Below the pieces are notes generated by a model. The model ran no database searches. It saw nothing but the letters and a program-made list of their open reading frames with translations, and was not told the DNA's origin. This document shows, one piece after another, positions 44,238-55,814 of a stretch of 59,784 nucleotides of DNA. This DNA comes from Trichosphaerium sp. ATCC 40318 (lineage: Eukaryota; Discosea; Flabellinia; Trichosidae): positions 1-59,784 of the forward strand of contig JALMLS010000273.1 of assembly GCA_038496445.1 (NCBI GenBank), given 5' to 3'. The position numbers and the translations under genes are program-made. Each line of letters opens with the position of its first letter. The stretch's first letter is position 1.

Positions 44238-46028
44238 ATGAAGCTAGCGAGTACCCTGACACGTGGGAACATGGCTATTTTACTAATTTCAAAAGTCGAA
44301 CACCCACTAAATCACCGTAGGCTCTCTGGATCAATCAGAGAAGATTTGGACACACCAGATTATGAAGTACGATATTTATTGTCAGTGTTTTGCGTATGGT
44401 TTAAAACGTTAAACGTTTCATAAAAGGATGACCAAGACAATGCGCCAAAACCAACTAGAACGCCACCAAAACGTGGTGCACGTGATTTAGTTACGGAGCA
44501 CAATGTGCCCCAGCCTCATAATTGTGATGACGATGTGCCACCACAACACGTTGATCCTCGTCCTGTAGCCTACACAGAAGCTAGACAGCGTGGCCCTCCA
44601 TCGAGGGTTGGGAGGTACGAACACCTTGATTGCTTGTTTTCTTTTCGTTTTTGGAAGAGAGCCTGTCTTACAGCCCGCATCCAGGTCACGCATAGCACCG
44701 GGAGAAATAAGAAGTCGTACCATTGAGGTTGAGGTAAGCATGTTGATGGATCACGCATGTAGTGGAGACATAAAGGCCCGCGGCTACCTCGACACTAAAA
44801 TAAGTACGCAAATGTGGTTATTATTTATTCACAGCTTCAAATACCAACTCATTTCTAGAACGTAAAATCCACGATATGTTATACCTCCTCGATCCTCTCA
44901 TTAATATTGACGCGGTAAAGTTTAACGCCTGTGTTTACTAGTACTTGTGCTTATTGCTAGTAGGTCCTAAATTCTCCTGAGCTAGAAGCACTCCGCATGA
45001 TGCTCGCTGGTCTACCTCCGCAAATCATACAACACACTATAAACAAACAGTTTGGAAACGGTAAACCAAAAACTTTCAACAAGGAAGTCCCTCGTCCAAA
45101 CTCATACTCTGTTAAAAAAAGGTAGCGAGATATGGCCTGGCGTAGAACGTGTAATTCAAGAAGAAAATCCAAGAGATTACTCAGAGTACCTGCGGAGGTA
45201 TTTGTACAAACGGTACTGGGAACGTGGTGGCCCCATTGACAGCCTAGCACGCCTTGCACCTCAAGGCACGCCAAGAGGAACACCAAAGGTACCCTTTTGA
45301 GAACGGGATTTGTTCAAAACCTGCTTCATTCCGTACTTGTGCGCTGATATGTCCACCAAAAAGTCAGGTATTGATCCTTACAAAGCGCCAGATGGAACGA
45401 TAGACTTTTCACTTTCAGCAACAGGAGGTTCTGGTAGGGATTTGAGAGTGCGCTTACAGTTTAGTTTCTTGAGTATGTTTAGAACCTAACAGCTTACAAC
45501 AGATACCAGCTATTGACGTTTCCCGAGGTCAGAATTCTGTACGTGTTGTTGCAGATATGATTGACTAACTTGTTGTGGGGTAGATTATGCAGAAAGAAGT
45601 TGCTTTCAAAAAGAAGAGAGTAACTTTACCTGAAGGTGGTGACGTTACGTTCTGGCAGCTTCATAGCACGACCCACAATGCGCCTTACTACCTAAACGAT
45701 GTACGGTGGATTACCCTCCGCTCAATGCTTTTACTAACTAGTTCTCAAAAAAAGGCGTGCTTACTGTACCTTAAATCGCGTAACCTCGTCGGCAAACGCA
45801 TGTGGATACATGGCAAAGTCAAGCGTGTCGATACGGTGACTGCAAAAATTGGTAATTGCTATGGTACGTGTAGTAGGAATCATTCAGCATGACATAAAAC
45901 TGTAACATTGCACGCTTACATAATATCTAGATCTAGTGCCGTCTTCAAAGGTATTTATAGTATCCATAAACTTTCCGACAAGACCGAGTCTAGTCAAGCA
46001 ACAACCCCTCGCTGACGCTTTGCTGTAA
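44238..46028 (+). CDS. Multi-exon protein of unknown family
   Basis: Not recognised. The start ATG 44238 (MKLA) plus an intron 44251-44297 joins in frame to IEHPLNHRRLSGSIREDL. Later exons give DDQDNAPKPTRTPPKRGARD, a Pro-rich linker, SRSRIAPGEIRSRTIEVE, FLERKIHDMLYLLDPLINID, LEALRMMLAGLPPQIIQ, WPGVERVIQEENPRDYSEYL, PYKAPDGTIDFSLSATGGSG, VTFWQLHSTTHNAPYYLND and a basic C-terminal part (RNLVGKRMWIHGKVKRVDTV) ending at TAA 46026-46028. No signal peptide or TM. A run of seven A at about 45113-45119 must lose one base (or a tiny intron exist) for the SVKK and GSEIWPG parts to join; another small break lies near 45780. Hence it may be slightly decayed. About eight introns with GTAC/GTAAG donors. 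Confidence 0.55.
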
Positions 46029-46822
46029 CTCTTGTTTACAACATGTGTGCAACCCTCTTGTCAAAATCACAATGGATTAGCTGAGGGCCGCCTTGTTCGT
46101 TCTGTATCAATAATAATAAAATTCTTAGTCACTCTACAGAAAATAAAGAAAAAATGCGCAAATTGCATGATTTTGTTCGTACTTGACACTCTGTAGTCGG
46201 TGCTTTGGTGAAATATTTACAAACATGAGGCACTTAGAATGCCCTCCAAGTGAGAACTGTAATCGTTTTGTGAGAGATGACTTTCTGAAAGGAACATAGC
46301 TCGCTTTGTTTGCTACAAAAATAACTTCAGAATATCTCAACAGCATGCCATACTTGAAAACTAATGCAACAACCACAAAATGATGAGGTACTTACCAAGG
46401 GCCCTTCCGATACTATTGATGTAAGCAATTACTATCATATTACAACAATGTCTTCAATTACTAGTTGGTATAACAAAATAATTTGAGCCATTCACATGTG
46501 AATCAAAGATTGATGGTCATCTTCTAGATCTACTAGTACTTAGTTGATTCGTTAGTTTGCAAATAATTGTAGGCACCTTGTAGCGTTAGTTGTACATATA
46601 AGAGCAAAGGATATATTATTACATACTAGAACAAAACCTCTTTTATGAAACTTGTTTATTGATGTGATGTTGGTGTAAAAAGTAATATGGTTTTTGGGCT
46701 GCTTGGTTGTTTTTTTGAGACTACAAAAAAGGCGAACCCGCCACTTATGTCTGTGATCTGTTTGTGAAACATAGGTAACAAAAGTTTGTTTAGAATAATA
46801 GCAAAACAATATGGGTGTGGTC
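46029..46822. other. Intergenic stretch without a supported gene
   Basis: Two minus-strand ORFs (46134-46376, 46552-46809) have the composition of chance frames, and no domain is visible. The region holds the 3' ends of two converging genes. Confidence 0.5.
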
Positions 46823-49800
46823 TTAGTTATTTTTCATAAACTTCAAGTAAGTACTTTCAACTTTAGAAAACACTTTATGTCCACACTTCCAATCTCTTGT
46901 TTGACACTCATTTGAGCCTAACACATGTAAGACCACGTGAATAACTAAGAAATAAAATACTGAAAAATTATTCATGTAAAAGTTAACACGTGATTGGAAA
47001 AAAACCGGAAATTGATTTTTCTTTGTTACGTACAGTATCGCGCTTGGGGCCATATTGGACATTGATGTTTTGCAGGCTTGTTACAATAACAACAATACTT
47101 TTGATCGTTTTGCTTAAGATACGCTGTAAGTGCATTATCATATGCTCGTTTTATTGTTTGATCACGTGGACATAATAGCATAGCTCGTCTAAAACCTTAA
47201 AGAAAAAAATGAGAAAGTTGGTCATAAAAAAAGCAATTTCAAACAAATAAATATTTTGACTAAAGCAGAACACAATTATCAACTACGTGAACAGCAATTA
47301 GTGTATGTTAAATGCTTGATTCTTAGAAAGTGATTGACATATTATTGAACCTGAAATCCTTCAAGTAGGCAAACAATACATAAAACAAAACAGTGTAAAA
47401 GTCAAGAAATCTAAGTTTGCTTTTCGACAAGCTTAGTAGTAGTTATGTAGTTTTGAGTGGTGATAGTTTGAACGGTATATTTTACGCTGAAAAAACTAGT
47501 ACGAGGGAAGATATAAACACGTACTTATCCAAGCTGGTGCTATTTTTTGTTGATTTTTCAAAGCAGCGCCTCTGTGATAATGTGCTTTTGCTACCGTAGA
47601 ATCCATCTTGAAAACCAGTTTACACTGTGCATCTGCAAGTGTATGTTTTGCCTAAAAATAAAAAAAAGGGAAATGAGACAAATACTGGACATTTGAATGC
47701 TCAAGCTAAAACTTTTTCATAAAATGGCAACAGATAAAAAAGTAAAAAATAAAGAAGCGAGTTGTTCGCTTTCTCAACCACCAAAATTCTTTACAAGCCT
47801 GTTATAACTAGAACATATATTTGAGCATATTGGGCTTAAAAATTGGATTGTAGGCGTTGGTTATTGGCGGACTTTACCAAAAAAACAAGTTTTTTTTGTG
47901 ATGGATTTTTTGTACGTACTATTCTGTTATAGCATAATGCACGATTACACATACATTTAACGAGCTCTTCTGATACCTGATGTTTATGAAACTGCGCTGC
48001 AGCTTTACCATACTCATCTATTGCTTTTTCATACTGCTTCTTTTTGAAGTACTGAGCGGCTACTGCTTTGAAATTCGCCTTTAAAAAAATAATAAATCAG
48101 CAACTACAACATGTGTTCTTCCGTTAAGTTATAAAATGAGCGTACACCGGATGAACAAGATATTGTTGGTCGTGCACGCGCATGATAGGTTTCTAATAAG
48201 ATCATACAAGCCCTTAAATTGTATTCTTTTGGATATCTTTGACAAGATTGTCTTACAAGTGTTCTTAGTGTATCTCCATCCTCATCTCTTGCATTCACTG
48301 GCATACCATGCCTAAAAAACATGAGCATTTCTCATACAAAAACGCTTAAGACTAGTTTTGGGTGACCATAATGTTGTACATTGAAAGTGAAAGACGTACT
48401 TTGTAAGCATATATCGCAGTAACACCCAACTTTCAAATCCTATTTTTCGCACAAAACCATTAGACTGGTACCGTTGCGCTTTTTCTTCCAAAATACGTAC
48501 CAACACACAAGTGAAGTATTGTGTTTCCTCCTTCTTTAAGTTTTAAGTTCGCACCATGCTTCAGTAGTACATCGAGAGTCTGTAAAGTAAAAAATAAGAG
48601 AAAAAAATAAGAAGAAATCTTGTTACCTTATACGCATCACTCTCTTTTCCATGTGGATGGGTTTGTGTTGCTTCTTTTTGAATACATCTCTGACACTTCT
48701 TTTTACCAATCACACAGTGATTGACTTGTGAATGAACGAGTGCAGAAATAGGAGCATGATTTTTACTTTTTTGTGTTCCTAAATTAACAATTCCTACAAA
48801 AAACTCTGTTTACTCATAATTATAAAGTCACGTGTATGCCAAGTTTTATAAACCATACCTTTTTGTTTATTGAGAAAATACTCAAGTATTTTCCAGTGTA
48901 GTTGATTTGCTGCCATGTGTACTGCAGTCCTGACAAGAAATTAAAAAAAAACTTTGGAACAAGAATCGATGTACATGTCATCGTTACTGTATAACGTCAT
49001 GCTTGCACCATTATCAACTAAATATACTGCTGTATCATAACACCTTATCAAATTTGAGTGGTGATACGGTTATATTATGTTAGAGTACCCATAATAAGAT
49101 GCATGATGTAATGCAGTCAATCCTAACAATGTGTTGGAGAATTCCACAGTTTTTTTTACAATGTTCATACCTTTAAATACTACAAGCGAATCAAAATGCT
49201 TTGGTGTCAAGTTAAATAATCTTATTGCTTTCTTAACTCTATCTACAGAATTGCTTCTAGCTGCAGAGTGAAGAGGTGACTATCTGTGGGTCAGTACGAA
49301 TAACAAAAGGTTCCCAGAAAATGTTATCTAAAGCTTTAAAGTTTTACTAAGTGTACGTCATTATTAATGATATAGCTCTCTACTTTATTCAATCCAAGCT
49401 TCCTTCCAAGGAACAAAAGAGTTTCCACACTTACAATCTAACATCACATTCAATACAAATAGGAAAAAAAAAAAAAAGAAGAAAAATTCGAAACGTCATA
49501 TAACGTACGTCTTTCTCTAACTCTGATCCTCCACAATGATCTATAGTAACACGGCACTTTACAATATGTGTATATAACGTCCTCAACCATTTTAAAGCAC
49601 CAGCAACACGTTTCCAATGACGAGCGTGTGTTTTAGCGTAGCAAACGCCATTAGTTATACTTAAACAGTCCTTATAAACTTCGCATAATCGATTACTTTT
49701 ACAAACTTTACCTTCCTTGCCAACCCATAAATTCTCCTTCGTGGGTATCCGGAAAAGGCATCAAATCAAACAAAAATAATGGAACAAGCATGTTCGTAGC

Positions 49801-51005
49801 AAAAGCAAATCCAGGCTAAATAGAAAGTTAGAATAATCTAACCACGAACAAAACTGTTCATTATCAGTTGTTTCTTTGTACCATAGTTGCTTCAGCACCA
49901 CGAAGTTTGAAACCAGTTAGCGCTTGTGTGTAACCTTTCAATACACAAGCTGAATCTTGGCTATCCCAAAACAAATAAATACAAACAACGTACAAAAATA
50001 GTGAAAGTTGTAAAGAAAAAAAACAAATAAAAAAAAGAGTACCAAAAGAAAGGATCGTTCTCGTTTATAAATTCTTCACATTCCTCCCATTTATTCAAAG
50101 AAAGATAGACATCAACCATATTATATCTGAAATTACAATACTGCGCATACATACCCCTACAACAATCCCACAATCAACACAAAAAAAACAAAAAGAAAAA
50201 GAAATCACGTGACATGCAAATGATAACCAAGTGTCAAGTTTCAAAAAATACTACGTACAGAATACCATCATCAAGTTCTATTAGATGTTTATACGCCTTA
50301 AGAGCTGCATTATACTCTCCTAGCTTACGTAAAGTGTTAGCAACACCATGTACGCATGTGAAGTGTTCCATTGTTGCTTGGTGAGCAAAGTTCCAAGGCA
50401 TTTTAAGAGAAACTTCACCTGTAGGGTGAAGCGCTGGTGGTCTTCCAGCGCCAGTTCTATAATACTCTAAAGCTTCCTATTTTGCATATTATTACGTACT
50501 TTTTACGTTGTTTAAGGTTATTACGTACGTTTTTTGTTTTAGCCCATCGCGCTTGTATTCTGTAAGCGAGAGGACAGTTAGGGCTGATTTTTAATGCTTT
50601 TTTAGCTATTTTGGTGGCTTTTAATGCATCTTTACATTGGGTGGCGGGAAGTGCACTAAATACTTATTATCGAGCGATGTGGTGTCTTTTTTATACGTTT
50701 GGTAGGCTTGAAACTCTTTTGTGCCTTTCCACGCTTCTACATCTTCTAAACGTTTGTTATTACCATAAAGATACTCTTTTAAGCATACCAACATGTAATT
50801 CAGGTCGTACTGATCCAAGCTCAAATAAGGCGATTATTTCGTCATTAAACTCTTCATTACTGTCCACATTGTTACCAACGTAATCTCTAGGTAAATCTGA
50901 TTCGACAGGCATTGCTGGGTTTAGTATTGCGCGTGGAGCGGGAGAAGGGTCATTATAAGCGTTTTTCAGTACGCGTTCGTGAAACCGATGGTGTGCTGTT
51001 GCCAT
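46823..51005 (-). CDS. TPR / ankyrin / MYND zinc-finger protein
   Basis: About twenty short exons on the minus strand, from ATG 51005 (MATAHHRFHERVLKN) to TAA 46823. Order: an N-terminal tetratricopeptide part (ALKISPNCPLAYRIQARWAK, LGEYNAALKAYKHLIELDDG, YNMVDVYLSLNKWEECEEF), then ankyrin repeats (TLDVLLKHGANLKLKEGGN, then MPVNARDEDGDTL), then a second TPR set (AAQYFKKKQYEKAIDEYGKA, MDSTVAKAHYHRGAALKN), and finally a MYND finger. The finger is split by one intron: YCCYCNKPAKHQCPIW, then RYC joined to SNECQTRDWKCGHKVF, giving the expected Cys/Cys/His set. TPR plus MYND suggests an adaptor or co-chaperone role in protein-protein binding; no catalytic SET domain is seen. I did not fix every exon border, and a split into two genes near 48 kb cannot be excluded. 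Confidence 0.7.
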
Positions 51006-51205
51006 TTTGATGTTTCGACACGTTTTTTATGAAGAAAGACAAAAACCAAGAAAATACAAAAGTTTTCAACAAATGACATTGTAAAAAATTCTCATTATCA
51101 AGAATTTGACTTTGCAAGCACAAGCTGATGGTCTGATTAGATAGCTGCCAGCATGGCTGAGTGCTTTGGTTGTATAGAGTTGCGGTTACATTAAGAACAA
51201 AAAAT

Positions 51206-51280
51206 AGGCCCGAAAGGGAGTCGAACCCTTGACCTCTTGCCTACAAAGCAAGCGCTATAGACCAACAAAGCTACCGGGCC
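51206..51280 (-). tRNA. tRNA-Thr (anticodon TGT)
   Basis: It reads as a 75-nt cloverleaf without intron: acceptor GGCCCGG pairs with TCGGGCC (one G-T), anticodon arm CTTGC-TTTGTAG-GCAAG with anticodon TGT, T arm AAGGG-TTCGACT-CCCTT with the invariant TTCGA, discriminator T. The D arm is GCT...AGC with a GTTGG loop. The sequence downstream on the minus strand (T-rich within about 20 nt: ATTTTTTGTTC) would stop RNA polymerase III. CCA is not encoded. Confidence 0.95.
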
Positions 51281-51418
51281 TCTGTTACTATAAGGACTCT
51301 GAAAGGATCGTAGCGGCCCGACAAAGCACTGCGAGCAAGGCATTACAAAATACAAAGCAATACTAAAATATTTGTTGTAATTGTTAATGAAGATATAGCG
51401 CTTAAGTGTTCGGTCTGT

Positions 51419-52946
51419 TTACCATCCCTTAACTACATCATACTCAGTGAGTACAATCATGGTGTTGGTTGGTTCGTGGTAAGCTGTAACTATATACCCC
51501 GAATCCTTAAAGGTTTCCTCTCTAGATGGAGAGTCATAGTACATACTTGCATTGTAGAAAGCTAAAGATACCAAAGGAATTAGCGATAAATCAGAATTTT
51601 GCAACCGTACAAGATGCCCAACCAGAGTGAGAACCCTCAACATCATGAGAATCCTGAAAGAAGCATACAGACGAAAATCCATCAGGGAATTCTTCTTCCA
51701 GGTACTCACCAAGGCTGAATTGTGTTAGAAAAGATACACATTACTTTAAACACTTTTACCCAGCTAACATGCTTGGCGACTCTGTACTAAGTAAATCATC
51801 TTGATCCGATGAATCGTAAGCATCAACACAGTCTAAAAAATTTTCTATTGGAACGCTTATCTTATGAGGCTTTTGAAAAATAACATAAGGAGGTCTATCG
51901 AAAAGAAGTGGTTACAAAAAAAGTCATGTACAATTAAGACTTGTTAACGTACAATTTATCCTTATTCAAGAAATGATATGCATAAGTTCCCATTGACATT
52001 TTAACGCTTTTTTTTTCTACTGATGAAAAATCTGAAACAAAAACAGGATCATCAATATGGATGAAACCATTATTGACACGTTTTATAGCAAAAAAAGCAC
52101 ATAAAGCATGATAACGTTCTATAGGCTCTTCGATATGTTGTGTGAAAGTATCAATACGAATACAAGCAGATAATGACGCATACTCAGCATCTACTACATA
52201 AGCGTGTAAATAGTTCTCTAACCTAATAATCAAAAAGCAACGTACACTCGAAACTATTAACACCTTTGATGTATCCTCTAAAACGTCAAGTTATTAGATA
52301 CTAAATCAAAATGTACTTAAAACGGGTGGTAAATGAGAGTGACAATGACGATAATGTTCTGTTTGGTTTGAATGATTTTAATTGGTTGTAATTGTTGTAA
52401 AGGACAGTGAGGACTGAGTGAGACACAAAAACAAAGAACATGTTATTCTGAGGTTGTAAAAAAAACAACGTACTCAATAATTGGCGGAAAGGTCATTGTC
52501 ACGTGTTTTGGAACATGTTGCACGTGATTCTTAAACAAGTCAAACCAACAGCTCCCCATACTAAAATCATCGAGTTTTTCAAACTCTTTGCTGACTCTAT
52601 TTAAGACTTTGGTTTTGTACTTTGGTAAAACGAAGGAAGACATAAAAAACCGTTTCCACAGCACGTTGGCCTTTCCAACCTTACAATCGTTAGTTCATTT
52701 AACGAACTTTGAAAGTCGTACAAAAGATGAACTGTTTTAGAAGAAATCTAATATTAAACGTGCCTCATTCCACCCTCTACTCACGCACATGTGCGTTAAG
52801 ACGTCATATCGAGAAGAATACGCGTAAATATGTAATAAACAGTCGTAAGGCAATTCGCAACAAATACCATGGCTTTTTTGTACTCTCTTTGCTTCAGGCG
52901 TTGTGGTTTGCTGCATGTCGAGGTAACTGAAGCTGTAAAACAGCAA
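51419..52946 (-). CDS. F-box protein, multi-exon
   Basis: The F-box is split by an intron: CELPYDCLLHIYAYSSRYDV and THMCVSRGWNEA in exon 1, then VGKANVLWKRFFMSSF after the junction, matching the usual V-C-x-x-W...LWKxLF. The following exons encode LPKYKTKVLNRVSKEFEKL, RLENYLHAYVVDAEYASLSA, ERYHALCAFFAIKRVNNGF, VSDFSSVEKKSVKMSMGTYA, then the end YIVTAYHEPTNTMIVLTEYD. The likely start is 52916 (MQQTTTPEAKRV); an ATG at 52946 is also in frame. The C-terminal part resembles a cell-wall/SMI1-type or other beta-sheet substrate domain only vaguely, so I leave it unassigned. Donors are GTACGT in most introns. Confidence 0.7.
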
Positions 52947-53171
52947 TAGTAACTTAACAACTCATTTAAGTTACAAATCTGCCACTTTCACAAAGTTTTG
53001 TTGTAGAAAATATTTGAAATTGCAGCCGCGTTACCAACAAGAAATGTTTGCCGCTCGCTAGTGTCAGTAGAATAAACTTGAGTTGCATTATTGTAACACA
53101 ACAATAGAAATCTAACATTAATATCTTTATTGCAGCAAAGACGGCTGATGTTTACAGAGATTACAAAATAT

Positions 53172-54430
53172 CTATAGTTGGAATAGAATGCACAATAGTA
53201 AAGCAAACAATGAAACGATTGTTGACATTGCTGATGATGTATTGGCAGCTCTGCTTTGTGGATCTTCGGAACAAGATCCTTCTCCAGTGACCTCCAATGA
53301 ATAGAAGCGTACTGTAGAATACTGATCACCAGAGTTGGCTTGCAAGTAGTTACCAGCCTTAAAGTAATTGGTGAAACTGCCCCAGTATTTGCTAACATCA
53401 ACATCTAATTTTTTCTCGCCATCAAGATATACTAAAAGATCTCCATCATCAACCTAGGATTAAAGTAAGACAAAGAAAATATCTTTGAAGCAAAAAAAAG
53501 GCATACATGTATCTCCATGTCAAAGCGACCATAACCAACACTACCAAGGGTAACCTGAAGAATTAGTTAGTGTGAATTGGAGCGAAACAAAAGTGGGGAG
53601 GGTTGGACTCATCAAGTACCTTTGGAGCGTCATCACCGTCTTTGTTTTCCTTGTACAAAGCATAAATGGTACCACTTGATTCCCATTGAATTTTTATCAA
53701 AGGAGGTGCGTCAAAAGCGTGGATTTGGAGTACTACGACTTTGCTTGCAGCTGTTTTGGCTCTATCAACCTTGAGAGTAGCTTTCATTATGTGTTTGCCA
53801 TCAATATGCCAGTTCTAAAAATACATTAACCAAACACTGCAATCACGTGTTTTTTTTTTTGACAATTGTGTATTTTTTTTAAATTGATTCTTACGTCGTT
53901 GTCGTTAGATGGATTACAGAGTTGGCGTAACTCAGACCTAGGATAACTCGATCCTTTTGTTGTACCGCCATTAGAAGGACAATAAAATGTCATCGATCCA
54001 TCACCTCCAGTGTAAAAGTAATCTGAGGTATACGTTTCCAACTATAGCGTCGTTAGATAATTTACAAACGGTAAAGCAAGCGTAATAACGGTGTACATAG
54101 AAAAAAACCGTATAAACCAAAACAGCCCCAAAAAGAAAACAAATATGTTAAAACCGAACGATTAAACAGTCTCACGTATGACAGAACAAACCAGAAAATA
54201 AAAAGCAAAAAAAAAAAAGTCGTACTTGAGAAGGTGATTTTTCAGATACTGATGAATCAGGAAGTGTTATCTTCCAGTTGCTGAGATCGAAGTTTTCTCC
54301 AGGTGTTTTGTCTGTATCAAGCTGTGCGAGACAGAGTGCTAAGAATGCTGATAAAATAATCCACTTCTGGTTAACAAAGTCGTAAGCGAGATGTATAGAT
54401 ACAAACAGACGGAAATATTAAACGAACCAT
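53172..54430 (-). CDS. Alginate lyase, polysaccharide lyase family 7, with hydrophobic C-terminal tail
   Basis: Paralogue of 7304-8312. Six exons: 54430-54428 (ATG only), 54366-54226, 54041-53895, 53814-53620, 53554-53507, 53453-53172. Signal peptide KWIILSAFLALCLAQ after the Met. PL7 motifs YPRSELR, LQIHAFD and YFKAGNYLQ are all present. After the enzyme domain comes a Ser/Asn-rich spacer (EDPQSRAANTSSAMST) and a hydrophobic end (IVSLFALLLCILFQL, TAG), which looks like a GPI-anchor signal; the first lyase lacks it. One enzyme may therefore be held on the surface and the other released. The first intron opens with GTTCGT, an unusual donor, and, as in the paralogue, follows the start codon directly. 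Confidence 0.9.
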
Positions 54431-55814
54431 TTTTCCGCTTGTGTTGCTTCTTGTTTGGTAAAGTGAGTATAATGACCGCTAGTGCGCTAATTTACTCGTT
54501 CACAGTACGCTAGCACCCGCAAAGTTCGGGTGTAAGTAACCGCTAGTGATATATCCTCGCTGGATTTTGATGTACGGAGAGTTAACTGGTTGTCTTACTT
54601 TTCAAATAAGCTTTCTTTGGTAAAAATAAAGCAAAATGTTACTCACATAGGTACCCTCTGTAAGTTACTATGTATAATCAGTGTAACGGTAGTATAAAGA
54701 TGGCACGTAGAAAGCGGAAGTGCGGCGCTATTATTTTTCCGTTGTACTAATTCACCATTTTGGCTGAACAGACAAAATAAGTGCCTTGCGGAAAAATGGG
54801 TTGAAGAAAACCTCCGTTGGTGTATACCTCGCGACAATAAACACGCTAGCCATCTCTCGACGCTTTCGCTAGTACATAAGATTATTACGCTTGCCAGCAG
54901 TATGATGCGATTTTTTATTATCTCTCAACACTTCTACGGTATTGTAGAAGGCCAGCAGCGTAATAATAAACAAAACTATATTTGGCAAACAAAGAAAAAA
55001 AAAGCGGTTGGTGTGAATTACTTTAATCCTCTATCTTTTCGTATACAAACAACCTAACAGCGCGATATACTAAAACAGTAAATCTTGAGCATTTTGTGCA
55101 GTCTTTTCATTGTTGATTGCGTCACCCTTTTGGTGTCCAAAGCGTACAAACCACGTTTTATTGTCGTTACTAGCAAACGGGAGTATTAATAGAGACGCAA
55201 TATTTTGCCAACTTGCGCAAGTTTTGAAAGCGCCAAAAAAAAAACAACAACCTTTTTAAAATAAACCGGAACAAATGAATCAATTGTATATTTCTGCGTT
55301 TACACCCAACGTCTCCAAGTGTCTGCAGTAAAGTTGCTTTTTGAAAGCATACGATTCACAGACCACGTGTGCCACAGACACAGCACGTAATAAACGGTAC
55401 AACATCACTATAGAACACCGTTTCATGAAGCACGTGAGCAAAAGAAGCTAATGCTTTGAAACGGTACAACGATAATATTATAAACTACTCCGAAATGAAT
55501 CTTGTTCATAGCCTTATGGGTGTTTATTCGGATGCATGATCACTATGCGAACCTAGCTCGCATTGAGTCACAACGCTATGACTTTTGTAAAATACCGTTT
55601 TGTACTTTACAAAAAAGGTAAGAAAAAGCCTCTACACTGTTATTCTATTCGGTTGACAACACTCTGTTGCCTCAAAATACGTAAACTGTTTGTGTACATG
55701 CAATACGCTGTGTTTATTTAATCTACACCGACCATACATGAGCACTTTAGCACTTCTTTCAAATATGAAGAGTAAACAGTATCAATTTTATTAAATTATT
55801 TTGTGTTGAACTGA
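54431..55814. other. Intergenic stretch without a supported gene
   Basis: 1.4 kb of AT-rich sequence. One 64-codon minus-strand ORF (54643-54837) has no domain. I see CACGTG at 55371 and 55432, no repeat of note and no RNA gene. Confidence 0.5.

Noticed and set aside
45587..45892. Single-stranded DNA virus capsid or similar in the unknown gene
   Set aside because: I looked for capsid-like motifs in the basic C-terminal part and found none.
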